Shown: positions 50,749 through 59,820 of the stretch, one piece after another
Numbering within the stretch: the stretch's first letter is position 1
Layout: each line of letters starts with the position of its first letter
From: GCA-2733415 sp965178655
GTDB lineage: Bacteria > Bacteroidota > Bacteroidia > Flavobacteriales > Flavobacteriaceae
Direction: 5' to 3'
Length of the DNA: 64,000 nt
Assembly (NCBI GenBank): GCA_965178655.1
Contig: OZ238266.1
Location: forward strand, 434,001 to 498,000
Program-made: the position numbers and the translations under genes
The notes under the pieces: generated by a model
Seen by the model: the letters and a program-made list of their open reading frames with translations, nothing else
What the model was told of the DNA's origin: nothing
Databases searched by the model: none

Positions 50749-52188
50749 TTATGCCTTCTCTTTTTTGATTTCTTCTGCAAATTTCTCACATAATTGTAAG
50801 GTTTCCAAGACATCATCTAATGTTGTACGCGGGTTAATTAAGCACATGCGAAGCACTACTTGATTCTGTAACACTGTAGTTACCAATAAGGCTTCTCTAG
50901 ATTCAACTACACGCTTTGATATGTCTTGATTTAGTGCATCTATTTCTTTTTCAGAAATGTTGTCTCCTATAGGGTTGTACCTAAAGTTAATTACAGCTAA
51001 AGTTGCTGGCGAAACCACTTCCCAAAGGGCACTTTTACGCAAATGTGCTTCTGTTTTCTCTGCCAGTTCAATATTATAAGTAACAGCTTTTTTAAAGGCA
51101 TTTAAACCAAATGTTTTTAACGACATATAAAATTTTAAAGCTCTAAAGCGTCTGGTTAATTGAATGCCGTGATCATAAAAATTAATTTCAGAAGGGTTCC
51201 CCTCAATATCACGTAAATACTCTGGTTTTTCGCTAAAAGTATCGCTTAACCAATTGTGATTTCTTACCAATAAACAGCCCATTTCATATGGTTGATATAG
51301 CCATTTATGTGGGTCTATAGTTAGAGAGTCTGCTTTTTCAATACCTTTTAATATTGCGCTTCCTTTTTTTGATAATATTGCTGCACCACCATAAGCGCCG
51401 TCTATATGAAACCATAATTTTTCTGCTTTACAAATAGCAGCTATTTCTTGTAAAGGGTCTACAGTACCTGTATTTGTTGTTCCTGCTGAGGCAATAATGC
51501 AAAATGGCTGTAAGCCTTCTAATCGGTCTTTTGCAATAGCATTTTTAAGTTTGTTTATAGCCATTTTAAATTCCATATCTGTAGGAATAATACGAACCTG
51601 CTCTTTCTTAAACCCAAGTACACGTATGGCTTTAATATTAGACGAATGCGCCTGATCTGACATATAAATAATGGCTTTTGAGAAATCATCACCACAGCGC
51701 TGTCTTCTTGCGGTAACTAATGCTGTTAAATTTGCCATTGAACCGCCACTTGTAAATAAACCTCCTCCTTTTTTTGTAGGAAATTTAAATAGTTTTAGTA
51801 ACCAATTCATTGTTACAATTTCTAGCTCTGCAGCTGCAGGTGACGCAGCCCATCCACCAGAAAAAATATTGAATCCTGTAGCCAAAGTATCGGCCATAAC
51901 ACTTACATAATTGCTTGGCCCAGGAACAAAAGAATACGATTTTGGATGTGATACAATATTACTATTTGGCAATACTTTATCTACCACAAAGTCTAGCACC
52001 TCATCTGCATTCATTGCATGTTCTGGTGCATTTTCTAAAAACATAGAATCCATTTCTTCTCGAGAAGCAATAGCTACTGGTTTTTTAGTGTTTTGGGTAT
52101 CAAAATGAGCTACAATTGTGTCTATAATTTTATAGCCATATGTACGCATTTCTTCTTTACTTAACTGTAATTGATGTGCCTTATCCAT
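50749..52188 (-). CDS. Group II PLP-dependent decarboxylase
   Basis: 479 residues from ATG 52188 (MDKAHQLQLSKEEM); an ATG at 52221 would add eleven residues. The order SYSFVPGPSNYVSVMADTL, GGLFTSGGSMANLTAL, WFHIDGAYGGAA and SLTIDPHKWLYQPYEMG (PLP Lys) marks the aromatic-L-amino-acid/glutamate decarboxylase group II. Substrate (aromatic amino acid, glutamate, 2,4-diaminobutyrate) is unclear. It is divergent from the acyl-CoA synthetase, across a ~120-bp region. Confidence 0.88.
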   Translation of the reverse strand: MDKAHQLQLSKEEMRTYGYKIIDTIVAHFDTQNTKKPVAIASREEMDSMFLENAPEHAMNADEVLDFVVDKVLPNSNIVSHPKSYSFVPGPSNYVSVMADTLATGFNIFSGGWAASPAAAELEIVTMNWLLKLFKFPTKKGGGLFTSGGSMANLTALVTARRQRCGDDFSKAIIYMSDQAHSSNIKAIRVLGFKKEQVRIIPTDMEFKMAINKLKNAIAKDRLEGLQPFCIIASAGTTNTGTVDPLQEIAAICKAEKLWFHIDGAYGGAAILSKKGSAILKGIEKADSLTIDPHKWLYQPYEMGCLLVRNHNWLSDTFSEKPEYLRDIEGNPSEINFYDHGIQLTRRFRALKFYMSLKTFGLNAFKKAVTYNIELAEKTEAHLRKSALWEVVSPATLAVINFRYNPIGDNISEKEIDALNQDISKRVVESREALLVTTVLQNQVVLRMCLINPRTTLDDVLETLQLCEKFAEEIKKEKA

Positions 52189-52309
52189 TATTATAAAATG
52201 TTCTTTCTTTTTAGAATGCAAAAATACACCTAATACTTAAAATGAAGCTGATAAATATCATTTTATAAAGGGCTTAATCTATTTATTTTTACGCCTTAAA
52301 ATCATAGTT

Positions 52310-54367
52310 ATGATAAATAAGCAATTAATACAGCCTAAAAGCATTTGCATTGTAGGTGGATCAAACGATATTAAAAAGCCTGGCGGTAAAATTATAAGTA
52401 ATATTATTAGTGGCGGATACAAAGGAAAATTAGCTGTAGTAAACCCTAAAGAAAACACTGTTCAAGGAATTCCTAGCTACAGCACTTGCAAGGCACTTCC
52501 TGAAATTGATTTGGCTATACTTGCAATACCTGCAAAGCTATGTTTAGAGGCTATTAAAACACTTGCTAGACACAAAAAAACAAAAGCATTTATTATTATA
52601 TCTGCTGGCTTCTCTGAAACTAATGCCCAGGGAGAAGCACTAGAAAAAGCTATTGTTGACGAAGTTAATAGTGTAAATGGTTGTTTAGTTGGACCTAATT
52701 GTATTGGTGTTATTAGTAACACTTACAAAGGTGTTTTTACCGCTCCCATTCCAGAATACGCTCCAAAAGGCTGTGATTTAATCTCTAGCTCAGGAGCAAC
52801 TGCTGTTTTTATCATGGAGGCAGGAACCCCACTAGGTGTTAAGTTTGCCAATGTTTTCTCGGTTGGAAATGCTGCACAAACAAGTGTGGAAGATGTTTTA
52901 GAATATATGGATAATCATTTTAACCCAACTACCGATCCTTTGGTAAAGTTACTCTATTTAGAAACAATTAAAAATCCTGAAAAGCTATTAAAGCATGCAA
53001 AATCATTACTAAAAAAAGGTGCTAAAATTGCAGCAATTAAAGCAGGTAGTACTGCTGCAGGCAGTAGAGCAGCAAGCTCTCATACTGGAGCTATAGCTAA
53101 TTCTGATGTTACTGTAAGGGCATTATTTAAAAAAGCAGGAATTGTTTATTGCAGCAGTAGAGAAGAATTGCTTAGTGTAGCCTCTATATTTGCTTATAAA
53201 AAACTAGAAGGAAAAAATATTGCTATCATTACACATGCCGGGGGCTCTGCAGTACTACTAACCGATGTACTGAGTAAGGGCGGCCTAGAAATACCTGAAA
53301 TAGAAGGCGAAGATGCCACAGCACTGCAATCATTTTTATATCCCGGATCATCTATTTCTAATCCTATTGATTTTTTGGCGACTGGAACAGCAGAACAATT
53401 AGGTATCATTATTGACTATTGCGAGCATAAATTTGATAATATTGATGCTATGGTGGTTGTTTTTGGTAGCGCTGGACTCTTTAATGTTAAAAATGTATAC
53501 GACGTATTAAGTGTTAAACTTGATGTTTGCAAAAAACCTATCTACCCTGTTCTACCTTCTGTTGTAAATGCACAACATGAAATTAACACCTTCTTAAAGA
53601 AAGGAAACGTAAATTTTCCTGATGAAGTTTTACTCGGCAAAGCTTTAGCCCAAGTATACAAAACTAAATCTCCCAATAATGACTTAGTTATTCTCCCTAA
53701 AATAAATGCTAAAAAAATTAGAACACTTATTAACCAATGTAATGATGGCTATGTAAGTGCTCAAATTGCTGTTGAATTATTAGATGCTGCAAAGATACCT
53801 AGGGTCATCGAAAAAATTGCGACCACTAAAGAGGAGGCTATTGAAAAAGCAAATTCTTTAAACTTTCCGTTGGTTATGAAAGTTATTGGCCCATTACATA
53901 AATCTGACGCAAAAGGAGTCCTTTTAAATGTAACAAGCACCGATGACGTTAGTCGCAATTTTGATAAGCTAATGAGTATTGAAAATGCAACAGGAATACT
54001 TATACAATCTATGCTATCTGGAATTGAATTATTTATTGGTGTAACTAAAGAACCTGGATTTAATCATACTATTTTATGCGGACTTGGAGGTATTTATATT
54101 GAAATACTTAATGATGTCGCTGCAGGAATTAGTCCTATTTCAGAAACAGAAGCACAACAAATGATTAGCTCATTACGTGGCTATCCATTACTTCAAGGAG
54201 CAAGAGGTCACAAAGGAATTAATGAATCTCTTTTTAGTACTATTATTCAAAGAGTTTCTGCCCTAGTATCGGTTGCACCTGAAATTATTGAAATGGATCT
54301 TAATCCATTAATTGCTACAGATACTGCAATTACAACTGTAGATGTTAGAATACGAATTGAAAAATAA
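52310..54367 (+). CDS. ADP-forming acetate/acyl-CoA synthetase (fused alpha-beta)
   Basis: 685 residues. It begins with a CoA-binding domain (SICIVGGSNDIKKPGGKI), then a CoA-ligase flavodoxin-like part with GPNCIGVIS and AASSHTGAIANSDV (phosphohistidine region), ITHAGGSAVLLTDVL, and from about residue 470 an ATP-grasp domain (FPLVMKVIGPLHKSDAKGV, IEMDLNPLI). This is the single-chain form of ACD, which interconverts acyl-CoA + ADP + Pi with acid + CoA + ATP. The exact acid is unknown. It is followed by a small membrane peptide gene. Confidence 0.9.
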   Translation: MINKQLIQPKSICIVGGSNDIKKPGGKIISNIISGGYKGKLAVVNPKENTVQGIPSYSTCKALPEIDLAILAIPAKLCLEAIKTLARHKKTKAFIIISAGFSETNAQGEALEKAIVDEVNSVNGCLVGPNCIGVISNTYKGVFTAPIPEYAPKGCDLISSSGATAVFIMEAGTPLGVKFANVFSVGNAAQTSVEDVLEYMDNHFNPTTDPLVKLLYLETIKNPEKLLKHAKSLLKKGAKIAAIKAGSTAAGSRAASSHTGAIANSDVTVRALFKKAGIVYCSSREELLSVASIFAYKKLEGKNIAIITHAGGSAVLLTDVLSKGGLEIPEIEGEDATALQSFLYPGSSISNPIDFLATGTAEQLGIIIDYCEHKFDNIDAMVVVFGSAGLFNVKNVYDVLSVKLDVCKKPIYPVLPSVVNAQHEINTFLKKGNVNFPDEVLLGKALAQVYKTKSPNNDLVILPKINAKKIRTLINQCNDGYVSAQIAVELLDAAKIPRVIEKIATTKEEAIEKANSLNFPLVMKVIGPLHKSDAKGVLLNVTSTDDVSRNFDKLMSIENATGILIQSMLSGIELFIGVTKEPGFNHTILCGLGGIYIEILNDVAAGISPISETEAQQMISSLRGYPLLQGARGHKGINESLFSTIIQRVSALVSVAPEIIEMDLNPLIATDTAITTVDVRIRIEK

Positions 54368-54372
54368 CAACC

Positions 54373-54486
54373 ATGAATACAACTTATATTATTATTGCTA
54401 TAGTACTCCTACATTTTATTGTAGGATTCGGGTATTTGGTCTATAAATTATCACCTAAAAAAGAAGACAAAACGTTTGATAAGTAA
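54373..54486 (+). CDS. 37-residue membrane peptide
   Basis: ATG 54373 to TAA 54484-54486, 5 bases after the acyl-CoA synthetase stop codon. The peptide has a short N terminus (MNTTY), one hydrophobic helix (IIIAIVLLHFIVGFGYLVY) and a charged tail (KLSPKKEDKTFDK), the pattern of a single-pass small protein. The tight spacing suggests co-transcription. The family is not recognised. Similar short helper peptides are common after membrane or energy genes in flavobacteria. Confidence 0.6.
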   Translation: MNTTYIIIAIVLLHFIVGFGYLVYKLSPKKEDKTFDK

Positions 54487-54494
54487 GTCCTTTA

Positions 54495-55502
54495 TTATCC
54501 TCCTATAGCAACCATACTTCTATTTTTAGAATGTAATTTTGGCTCTTTCAGTTTTTCCAAAGTATCCATTCCGCCACGCATTTTTTGTTTTAAACGCACA
54601 ACTTGTTGTATTATTGGTGCTATAGATTTACCTTCTCTAAGGGTAGTTAACAAATCGGTTTCTGAACTTGAAAACAGGCAGTTTTTAAGTTGGCCGTTGG
54701 CCGTTACTCGTAGTCTGTTACATGAATCACAAAATGGATTGGTTACAGAACTAATACCTGCAAAAGTGCCTTTAAATCCTTTTATTTTATAATTTTTTGA
54801 GGTGTCGTTTTTTGTATCTGTAAGTCGTTCTATATTTTCTGAAGAAAAATATCCTGTTGCAGTATCTATTATTTCTTGGTGAGACACCATTTTTTTTATG
54901 TCCCATTTGTTACCATCAAAGGGCATAAATTCAATAAACCTAACCACTATAGGCAATGCTTTAGTCAGTTTAATAAAATCGACAATTTCCTGATCATTAA
55001 CCCCTTTTATTAGCACCGTATTTACTTTTACGCTGAAACCTTCTGCAACTAACAATAGTATGTTTTTATAGACTTTTTTAAAATAATCTCTTCGAGTTAT
55101 TGTTTTAAATTTTTCTGCATCTAAGGTGTCCAAGCTAACATTAACACTTTGTATGTTACATGCTTTAAATGTTTTTATAAACCTGTCTACCGAAACGGCA
55201 TTTGTAGTTATTGCTAAGCTTACAGGTAATGTTGCTAGTTTTTCTAAGATTAAAGTAGCGTCTTTTCTAACCAAAGGTTCTCCTCCTGTTAATCTAATTT
55301 TACGAACGCCATTTGCTACAAATACTTTGGCTATTTCATAGACCTCATTGGCGGTCATGATATGCGATTTTGGAGACAATGTTATTCCTGAAGCGGGCAT
55401 GCAGTATGTGCATCGCAAATTACAGCGTTCTGTAAGTGATATTCGCAGGTAATCATGTACGCGATGTTCTTTGTCGGTTAGTATGTTTTTATTTGTACTC
55501 AT
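54495..55502 (-). CDS. moaA: GTP 3',8-cyclase MoaA
   Basis: 335 residues. The radical-SAM cluster is at Cys27-x3-Cys31-x2-Cys34 (RCNLRCTYC). The second, C-terminal cluster is in NPFCDSCNRLR...NCLF, and the chain ends in the GG dipeptide (AIGG) needed for catalysis with MoaC. It makes the first pterin intermediate of molybdenum cofactor from GTP. Last gene of the minus-strand Moco operon, it overlaps moaCB by 1 base. Confidence 0.96.
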   Translation of the reverse strand: MSTNKNILTDKEHRVHDYLRISLTERCNLRCTYCMPASGITLSPKSHIMTANEVYEIAKVFVANGVRKIRLTGGEPLVRKDATLILEKLATLPVSLAITTNAVSVDRFIKTFKACNIQSVNVSLDTLDAEKFKTITRRDYFKKVYKNILLLVAEGFSVKVNTVLIKGVNDQEIVDFIKLTKALPIVVRFIEFMPFDGNKWDIKKMVSHQEIIDTATGYFSSENIERLTDTKNDTSKNYKIKGFKGTFAGISSVTNPFCDSCNRLRVTANGQLKNCLFSSSETDLLTTLREGKSIAPIIQQVVRLKQKMRGGMDTLEKLKEPKLHSKNRSMVAIGG

Positions 55503-56413
55503 TAGTCGTGTCTTGCGCCTTTTAATATTCTAAAAATATGTAGCACTCCCGGAAAAATAGAATCCATAGACTCCTTAGCGCCATTTGTTGAGCCTGGCAA
55601 AGCCAATACTAACGTGTTTTTTAAGGTTCCTGCAATACTTCGTGATAGCATTGAATATGGGGTACGGTTTTGTCCGTGGCTACGTATTGCTTCTTCTATT
55701 CCGGGTATATTTCTATCTAAAATAGGACGGAGTGCTTCGGGAGTAACATCTCGTTTTGATAAACCTGTTCCTCCTGTATAAATAATTAAATCAGTCCCTT
55801 TTTCTTGATAATAGATGGCCTTTTCTTTTATTTGATCTTTTTCATCAGGAATAATGACATAATCTGCTATTGCTACATTACATTCTTGTAATTTCTTAAT
55901 AATTTCCTTTCCTGCCCTATCTTCTTTTTGTCCTGCAGAAATGGTATCAGAACACACAATAACTGCTGCTGTAATATCTTTTCTATAAGTGTCTTTAAAA
56001 TCAGACTTGCCACCTTTTTTATGAATTAATTTTATATGATGAATTTCCACCCCTTTATCTATTGGTTTTAACATATCATACATATTTAAAGCTACAACGC
56101 TAGCACCATGCATTGCCTCTACCTCAACCCCTGTTTTATATATGGTTTTAATACTGCACGAAATTGTTATTTCTAGCCCATTAATATCATAGGTTATTCC
56201 GGTATATTCAATAGGCAATGGGTGACAGTCCGGTAGTAAATCTGGTGTTTTTTTTACCCCTAATAGTCCAGCGGCTTTACTCATTGCAAATACATCTCCT
56301 TTTGGAACAGTATTATTTTTAATTGCCGCTATTGTTTCGGGCTTACTTACTTTTACTACTGCTTGTGCAGTGGCTATGCGAAGTGTATTTGTTTTATGGG
56401 TGATATCTACCAT
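55502..56413 (-). CDS. moaCB: Fused cyclic pyranopterin monophosphate synthase / MoaB (MoaC-MoaB)
   Basis: 303 residues. Residues about 1-150 are MoaC (LLPDCHPLPIEYTGI; EAMHGASVVALNMYDMLK, read in parts; KLIHKKGGKSDF). Residues about 155-303 are MoaB/MogA-like (TGGTGLSKRDVTPEALRPIL and LVLALPGSTNGAKESM). MoaC turns the MoaA product into cPMP. The MoaB domain adenylates molybdopterin as MogA does. The fusion links steps before and after sulfur insertion. Overlaps moaA by one base. Confidence 0.94.
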   Translation of the reverse strand: MVDITHKTNTLRIATAQAVVKVSKPETIAAIKNNTVPKGDVFAMSKAAGLLGVKKTPDLLPDCHPLPIEYTGITYDINGLEITISCSIKTIYKTGVEVEAMHGASVVALNMYDMLKPIDKGVEIHHIKLIHKKGGKSDFKDTYRKDITAAVIVCSDTISAGQKEDRAGKEIIKKLQECNVAIADYVIIPDEKDQIKEKAIYYQEKGTDLIIYTGGTGLSKRDVTPEALRPILDRNIPGIEEAIRSHGQNRTPYSMLSRSIAGTLKNTLVLALPGSTNGAKESMDSIFPGVLHIFRILKGARHD

Positions 56414-56424
56414 CTGTTATATGA

Positions 56425-56868
56425 TTAAGAGTTTACTTTCCATTGGTATTTTTGGTTGTCAAAAACCTCTTTGCCAAAAATAGGCACGTCTGCTTTTATT
56501 TGAGTAACAATATATTCTATTGCAGGAAAAACATTTTTCCGTCTTGTTGATGATACAAAAACAAACAAGCATATTTCCCCTGCCTTAACTGTTCCTAGAC
56601 TATGGTAAATATGCATGCAGGTAAGTTCATATTTTTCAAAAGCTTTTTCACGAATTTCATGAAATTTTTTATTTGCCATATCTTTATATGCTGTATATTC
56701 AATAGCGGTTACTTGGGCATCATTAACTTGATCTGCGCGAACTTGTCCTAAAAAAATATTATGTGCACCAATAGTTGTTTTGGCTTGGTGTTTTGCAATA
56801 GAATTTCCTATAAATTCTGATGAAATTGCGCCTTCTACAAAGACATTTTTAATTTTAATTGTATTCAT
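56425..56868 (-). CDS. moaE: Molybdopterin synthase catalytic subunit MoaE
   Basis: 147 residues. GAHNIFLGQVR, AIEYTAYKDMANKKF, CMHIYHSLGTVKAGEICLFV, RRKNVFPAIEYIV and the terminal PIFGKEVFDNQKYQW (catalytic Lys) are the MoaE pattern. With MoaD it adds two sulfurs to cPMP. 6 bases after moeB and 11 before moaCB in the operon. Confidence 0.95.
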   Translation of the reverse strand: MNTIKIKNVFVEGAISSEFIGNSIAKHQAKTTIGAHNIFLGQVRADQVNDAQVTAIEYTAYKDMANKKFHEIREKAFEKYELTCMHIYHSLGTVKAGEICLFVFVSSTRRKNVFPAIEYIVTQIKADVPIFGKEVFDNQKYQWKVNS

Positions 56869-56874
56869 TTTATA

Positions 56875-57942
56875 TTATTTTAAATGTACTAAAAGTGCCA
56901 TAGCGCCTTCTTTTAAGCTATAGCAATTTTTAATATTATGTTGTTGTGCTATTAACAACGCTTTTTTACTTCGTATTCCTGATTGACAGAAAAATATTTT
57001 ATCCTTTTCACCACTCAATCTACTTATGTTTTTTGTTAAAGTATCTAATGGTATCTGTTCTATATTTTTAAATTTAATATATGGCTGCTCATCAAACTCC
57101 CTTACATCTATAAATTGCACGTTTTTGCTTTCTATAACTGTTTTTATCGATATTTCATCGCTACTTTTTTTACAAGTAAATTGTTGTTTAACGCTAGATG
57201 AAATTGTTTTTCTATGACGAATATTATTTTTAATTTTATCTGATGCCATAATTTTTATATTTAGCATTTCGGTAGTTAAAGCATTGTAGCATAATAGCGT
57301 TCCTGATAGTACATTTCCTAGTTCCAAAATAATTTTAAGCACCTCATTTGCCTGCATTGTACCTATAATTCCTGGCAATACCCCTAGCACTCCAATGGCA
57401 GAACAATTAGGCGACTCTGTTTGTCTTGGGGGCGTAGGGAACAAACATCTGTAACTTGGTCCGTTTTCGTAATTAAACACTGTTACTTGCCCCTCAAATT
57501 TATATATTGCCCCATAAACCAATGGTTTATTTGCTATTAATGCAGCGTCATTAATAAGGTATCTTGTGGCAAAATTATCTGTGCAATCAACAATAATGTC
57601 ATAGCTTTCAAAAAATGTAATTGCATTTTTTTCGGTTAGTTTAACAGGAAAAGCCTTTATTTTTATGGTTGGATTTAAATTTACGAGATAATCTTTTGCG
57701 GCTATGGCTTTATTTTTACCAAGCGTACTTGTTCCGAATAAAATTTGTCTTTGCAAATTAGATTCTTCTACAATATCAAAATCAACAATACCTATAGTTC
57801 CAACACCAGATGCAGCAAGGTATTGTAATATTGGACATCCCAAACCTCCTGCTCCAACAACCAACACTTTGGCTGCAGTTAGTTTTTTTTGTCCCTCTAC
57901 TCCTATTTCAGGTAATATAATATGTCGGCTATATCTATTCAT
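56875..57942 (-). CDS. moeB: MoaD-activating E1-like enzyme with rhodanese domain (MoeB family)
   Basis: 355 residues. The N-terminal adenylation domain has VVGAGGLGCPILQYLA, DFDIVEESNLQRQ, DIVEESNLQRQILF, DCTDNFATRYLIND and a PNCSAIGVLGVLPG loop. The Cys-pair zinc site of some MoeB proteins is not apparent. The C-terminal rhodanese domain has FFCQSGIRSKKAL with an active-site Cys, which could supply the sulfur. It adenylates and thiolates the MoaD C terminus. Lies between moaD (3 bases) and moaE (6 bases). Confidence 0.93.
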   Translation of the reverse strand: MNRYSRHIILPEIGVEGQKKLTAAKVLVVGAGGLGCPILQYLAASGVGTIGIVDFDIVEESNLQRQILFGTSTLGKNKAIAAKDYLVNLNPTIKIKAFPVKLTEKNAITFFESYDIIVDCTDNFATRYLINDAALIANKPLVYGAIYKFEGQVTVFNYENGPSYRCLFPTPPRQTESPNCSAIGVLGVLPGIIGTMQANEVLKIILELGNVLSGTLLCYNALTTEMLNIKIMASDKIKNNIRHRKTISSSVKQQFTCKKSSDEISIKTVIESKNVQFIDVREFDEQPYIKFKNIEQIPLDTLTKNISRLSGEKDKIFFCQSGIRSKKALLIAQQHNIKNCYSLKEGAMALLVHLK

Positions 57943-57945
57943 TTT

Positions 57946-58179
57946 TTATCCTCCTGCAAATGGAGGTAGCAAAGCAATATCTCCTTGTAAAACAGTGTCT
58001 TCTTGTAAAACAATACTATTATTTTGAGCCACCTGAAAACTTTTATGTGCTAACGATGGGTGCTTTACATACAATAACTCTAACAACTCGGCTATTGTTC
58101 CTGTAAATGAAGGCAGTAATTCTTCATTACAGTCTGTGAACTCAGAAAGCATTCCGAAATATTTAATTTTTAATTCCAT
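57946..58179 (-). CDS. moaD: Molybdopterin synthase sulfur carrier subunit MoaD
   Basis: 77 residues with the ubiquitin-like fold pattern (IKYFGMLSEFTDC ... IVLQEDTVLQGDIALLPPFAGG) and the C-terminal Gly-Gly to which sulfur is attached. The 5' end overlaps mobA by 17 bases. Found at the expected position next to moeB. Confidence 0.93.
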   Translation of the reverse strand: MELKIKYFGMLSEFTDCNEELLPSFTGTIAELLELLYVKHPSLAHKSFQVAQNNSIVLQEDTVLQGDIALLPPFAGG

Positions 58180-58741
58180 GGTATAATTGGTTTAATTGCT
58201 CTTGTGTATTTACATTTATGGTAAGTTTTTCAAAATCATCAGGCAATGAAACTGTTTTTACAGTAAAGTGCTCAAGGGCTTTTGTCATTCTACGTTCATC
58301 TTGTTCTAATACGTTAAAACACATTGTTGCACATGTTGTTTTATAGATTGCTATTAGTGGCATTGTTTTTTTATTGCTTTTTAATTGAATAACATCATAT
58401 TTTGGATCAAAAGCTGCAATTAATATTTTAAGGGCTGCTGTAGTTATTAACGGAATATCGCAACTCAACACAATGTTTAATGTTGTTTTTGAGGCCGACA
58501 GTCCTGTATATAACCCTGCTAATGGCCCTGAGTTTTTAATTGTATCATTTACCCTTTTTGCTTTAAAAGCATCATATTTTTTAGAATCACTTACAATAAT
58601 CACTTCCGTTACCAAAGGGGTTAATGCCCTAAGAACATGTGTTATAAACGGCTGATTATTATACAAAACAAATCCCTTATCTCGTCCCATTCGAGAACTC
58701 TTACCCCCTGCTAGTATGATACCTGTTATTGCTGTTTTCAT
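58163..58741 (-). CDS. mobA: Molybdenum cofactor guanylyltransferase MobA
   Basis: 192 residues. ILAGGKSSRMGRDKG (nucleotide loop), the GPLAGLYTGLSA loop and VLSCDIPLIT (metal Asp) are typical of MobA. It converts Moco to the bis-MGD form which NapA requires. Overlaps moaD by 17 bases at its 3' end and abuts tauE on its 5' side. Confidence 0.94.
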   Translation of the reverse strand: MKTAITGIILAGGKSSRMGRDKGFVLYNNQPFITHVLRALTPLVTEVIIVSDSKKYDAFKAKRVNDTIKNSGPLAGLYTGLSASKTTLNIVLSCDIPLITTAALKILIAAFDPKYDVIQLKSNKKTMPLIAIYKTTCATMCFNVLEQDERRMTKALEHFTVKTVSLPDDFEKLTINVNTQEQLNQLYHGIKN

Positions 58742-59482
58742 TTAAATAATTAATAATTTTACTGATGCTAGTAATAGTACAAATGCCAACACAACTCTCA
58801 AGTGGTTATTTTTAAATTTTTTACTACCGTAAAAACTACCAAAGAAGCCTCCAAAAACTGCAAGAACAACCATTAATAGTGTTTCTGATGTAAAGCTTAC
58901 CCCTGTACTTAACTGTCCGAGTAATCCTGATGCAGAATTCACCCATATAAAAAGTGCGGAAACTGCTGCTGCCTCTTTCATTTTTCCCCAATGAAAAAGC
59001 AATATTACCGGACTTAGTATAATACCACCTCCAATCCCTATCATTCCTGAAAAAAGTCCTATTACGGCACCAATTATAAGCCCTTGCCATATTCTAATTT
59101 TTCGGACTACTATCTGTTCTTTTCCAAAAACATTGAGCATTTTTAGAATGGCAAATAACAACAGAACACCCAATATTTTTTTATACAGATTGGCATCTAC
59201 GGAAATCAACCCTCCTATAAATGCCGCTGGCACAGAACTTATTGCAAAAGACAGAAACAACTTTTTATTAAAATACCCTGCCTTATAATAATGGTAGAAT
59301 GCAACCGCAGATACTACTAAATTAAGTAGCAATGCTGTTGGTTTCATTACCTCAGGTGTAAATGAAAAAATTGCCATTAATGCCAAATAACCACTAGCTC
59401 CTCCATGACCAACACTAGCATATAAAAATGCTACTACCGGAAGTATTATAAAAAAGCTTGATGTATAAAGCAGTGCTTCCAT
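58742..59482 (-). CDS. TauE/SafE family membrane transporter
   Basis: 246 residues with eight hydrophobic segments and the duplicated TauE/SafE motifs VAFLYASVGHGGASGYLAL and IGLFSGMIGIGGGIILSPVIL. The family exports or imports sulfur-containing anions such as sulfite, sulfoacetate and thiosulfate. Here it lies inside a complete Moco operon, between a ModE-like regulator (2 bases upstream) and mobA (abutting). No modABC molybdate importer is visible in the window, so import of molybdate or supply of sulfur for MoaD are possible roles. Confidence 0.88.
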   Translation of the reverse strand: MEALLYTSSFFIILPVVAFLYASVGHGGASGYLALMAIFSFTPEVMKPTALLLNLVVSAVAFYHYYKAGYFNKKLFLSFAISSVPAAFIGGLISVDANLYKKILGVLLLFAILKMLNVFGKEQIVVRKIRIWQGLIIGAVIGLFSGMIGIGGGIILSPVILLFHWGKMKEAAAVSALFIWVNSASGLLGQLSTGVSFTSETLLMVVLAVFGGFFGSFYGSKKFKNNHLRVVLAFVLLLASVKLLII

Positions 59483-59484
59483 TT

Positions 59485-59820
59485 TTAGTTATTTAATGAT
59501 GCTTGTTGCTTGTCTAAATGCTGCCAACAGTTTTTAGTAATAAGCTCAAAAGTTTCAATCATTTTTTCTCCATATGGTGTTAGCTGTGTACCGCCGCCGT
59601 TCTTTCCGCCTATATTTGTACTAACAATTGGTTCTATTGCTGTTTTATTTACAGCATCAACTAGTGTCCACGCTTTTTTATATGATATTTTTAGTTTTTT
59701 TGCAGCCTTTGATAACGACCCCGTTTCATTAATTGTTTTTAACAAACGTACCCTTCCCTCGCCTAGCAATACCTTACCGTCAAGCTCTATCCAAATTCTA
59801 CTTTTAATTTTATAATTCAT
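59485..59820 (-). CDS. ModE-like winged-helix regulator, DNA-binding domain only
   Basis: 111 residues. ILLGEGRVRLLKTINETGSLS-type helix-turn-helix (KAAKKLKISYKKAWTLVDAVN) and TNIGGKNGGGTQLTPYGEKMI match the N-terminal domain of ModE. E. coli ModE has two further molbindin domains that sense molybdate; they are absent here, so how the signal is sensed is unclear. Its start overlaps moeA's stop by 1 base and tauE follows in 2 bases. Confidence 0.88.
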   Translation of the reverse strand: MNYKIKSRIWIELDGKVLLGEGRVRLLKTINETGSLSKAAKKLKISYKKAWTLVDAVNKTAIEPIVSTNIGGKNGGGTQLTPYGEKMIETFELITKNCWQHLDKQQASLNN

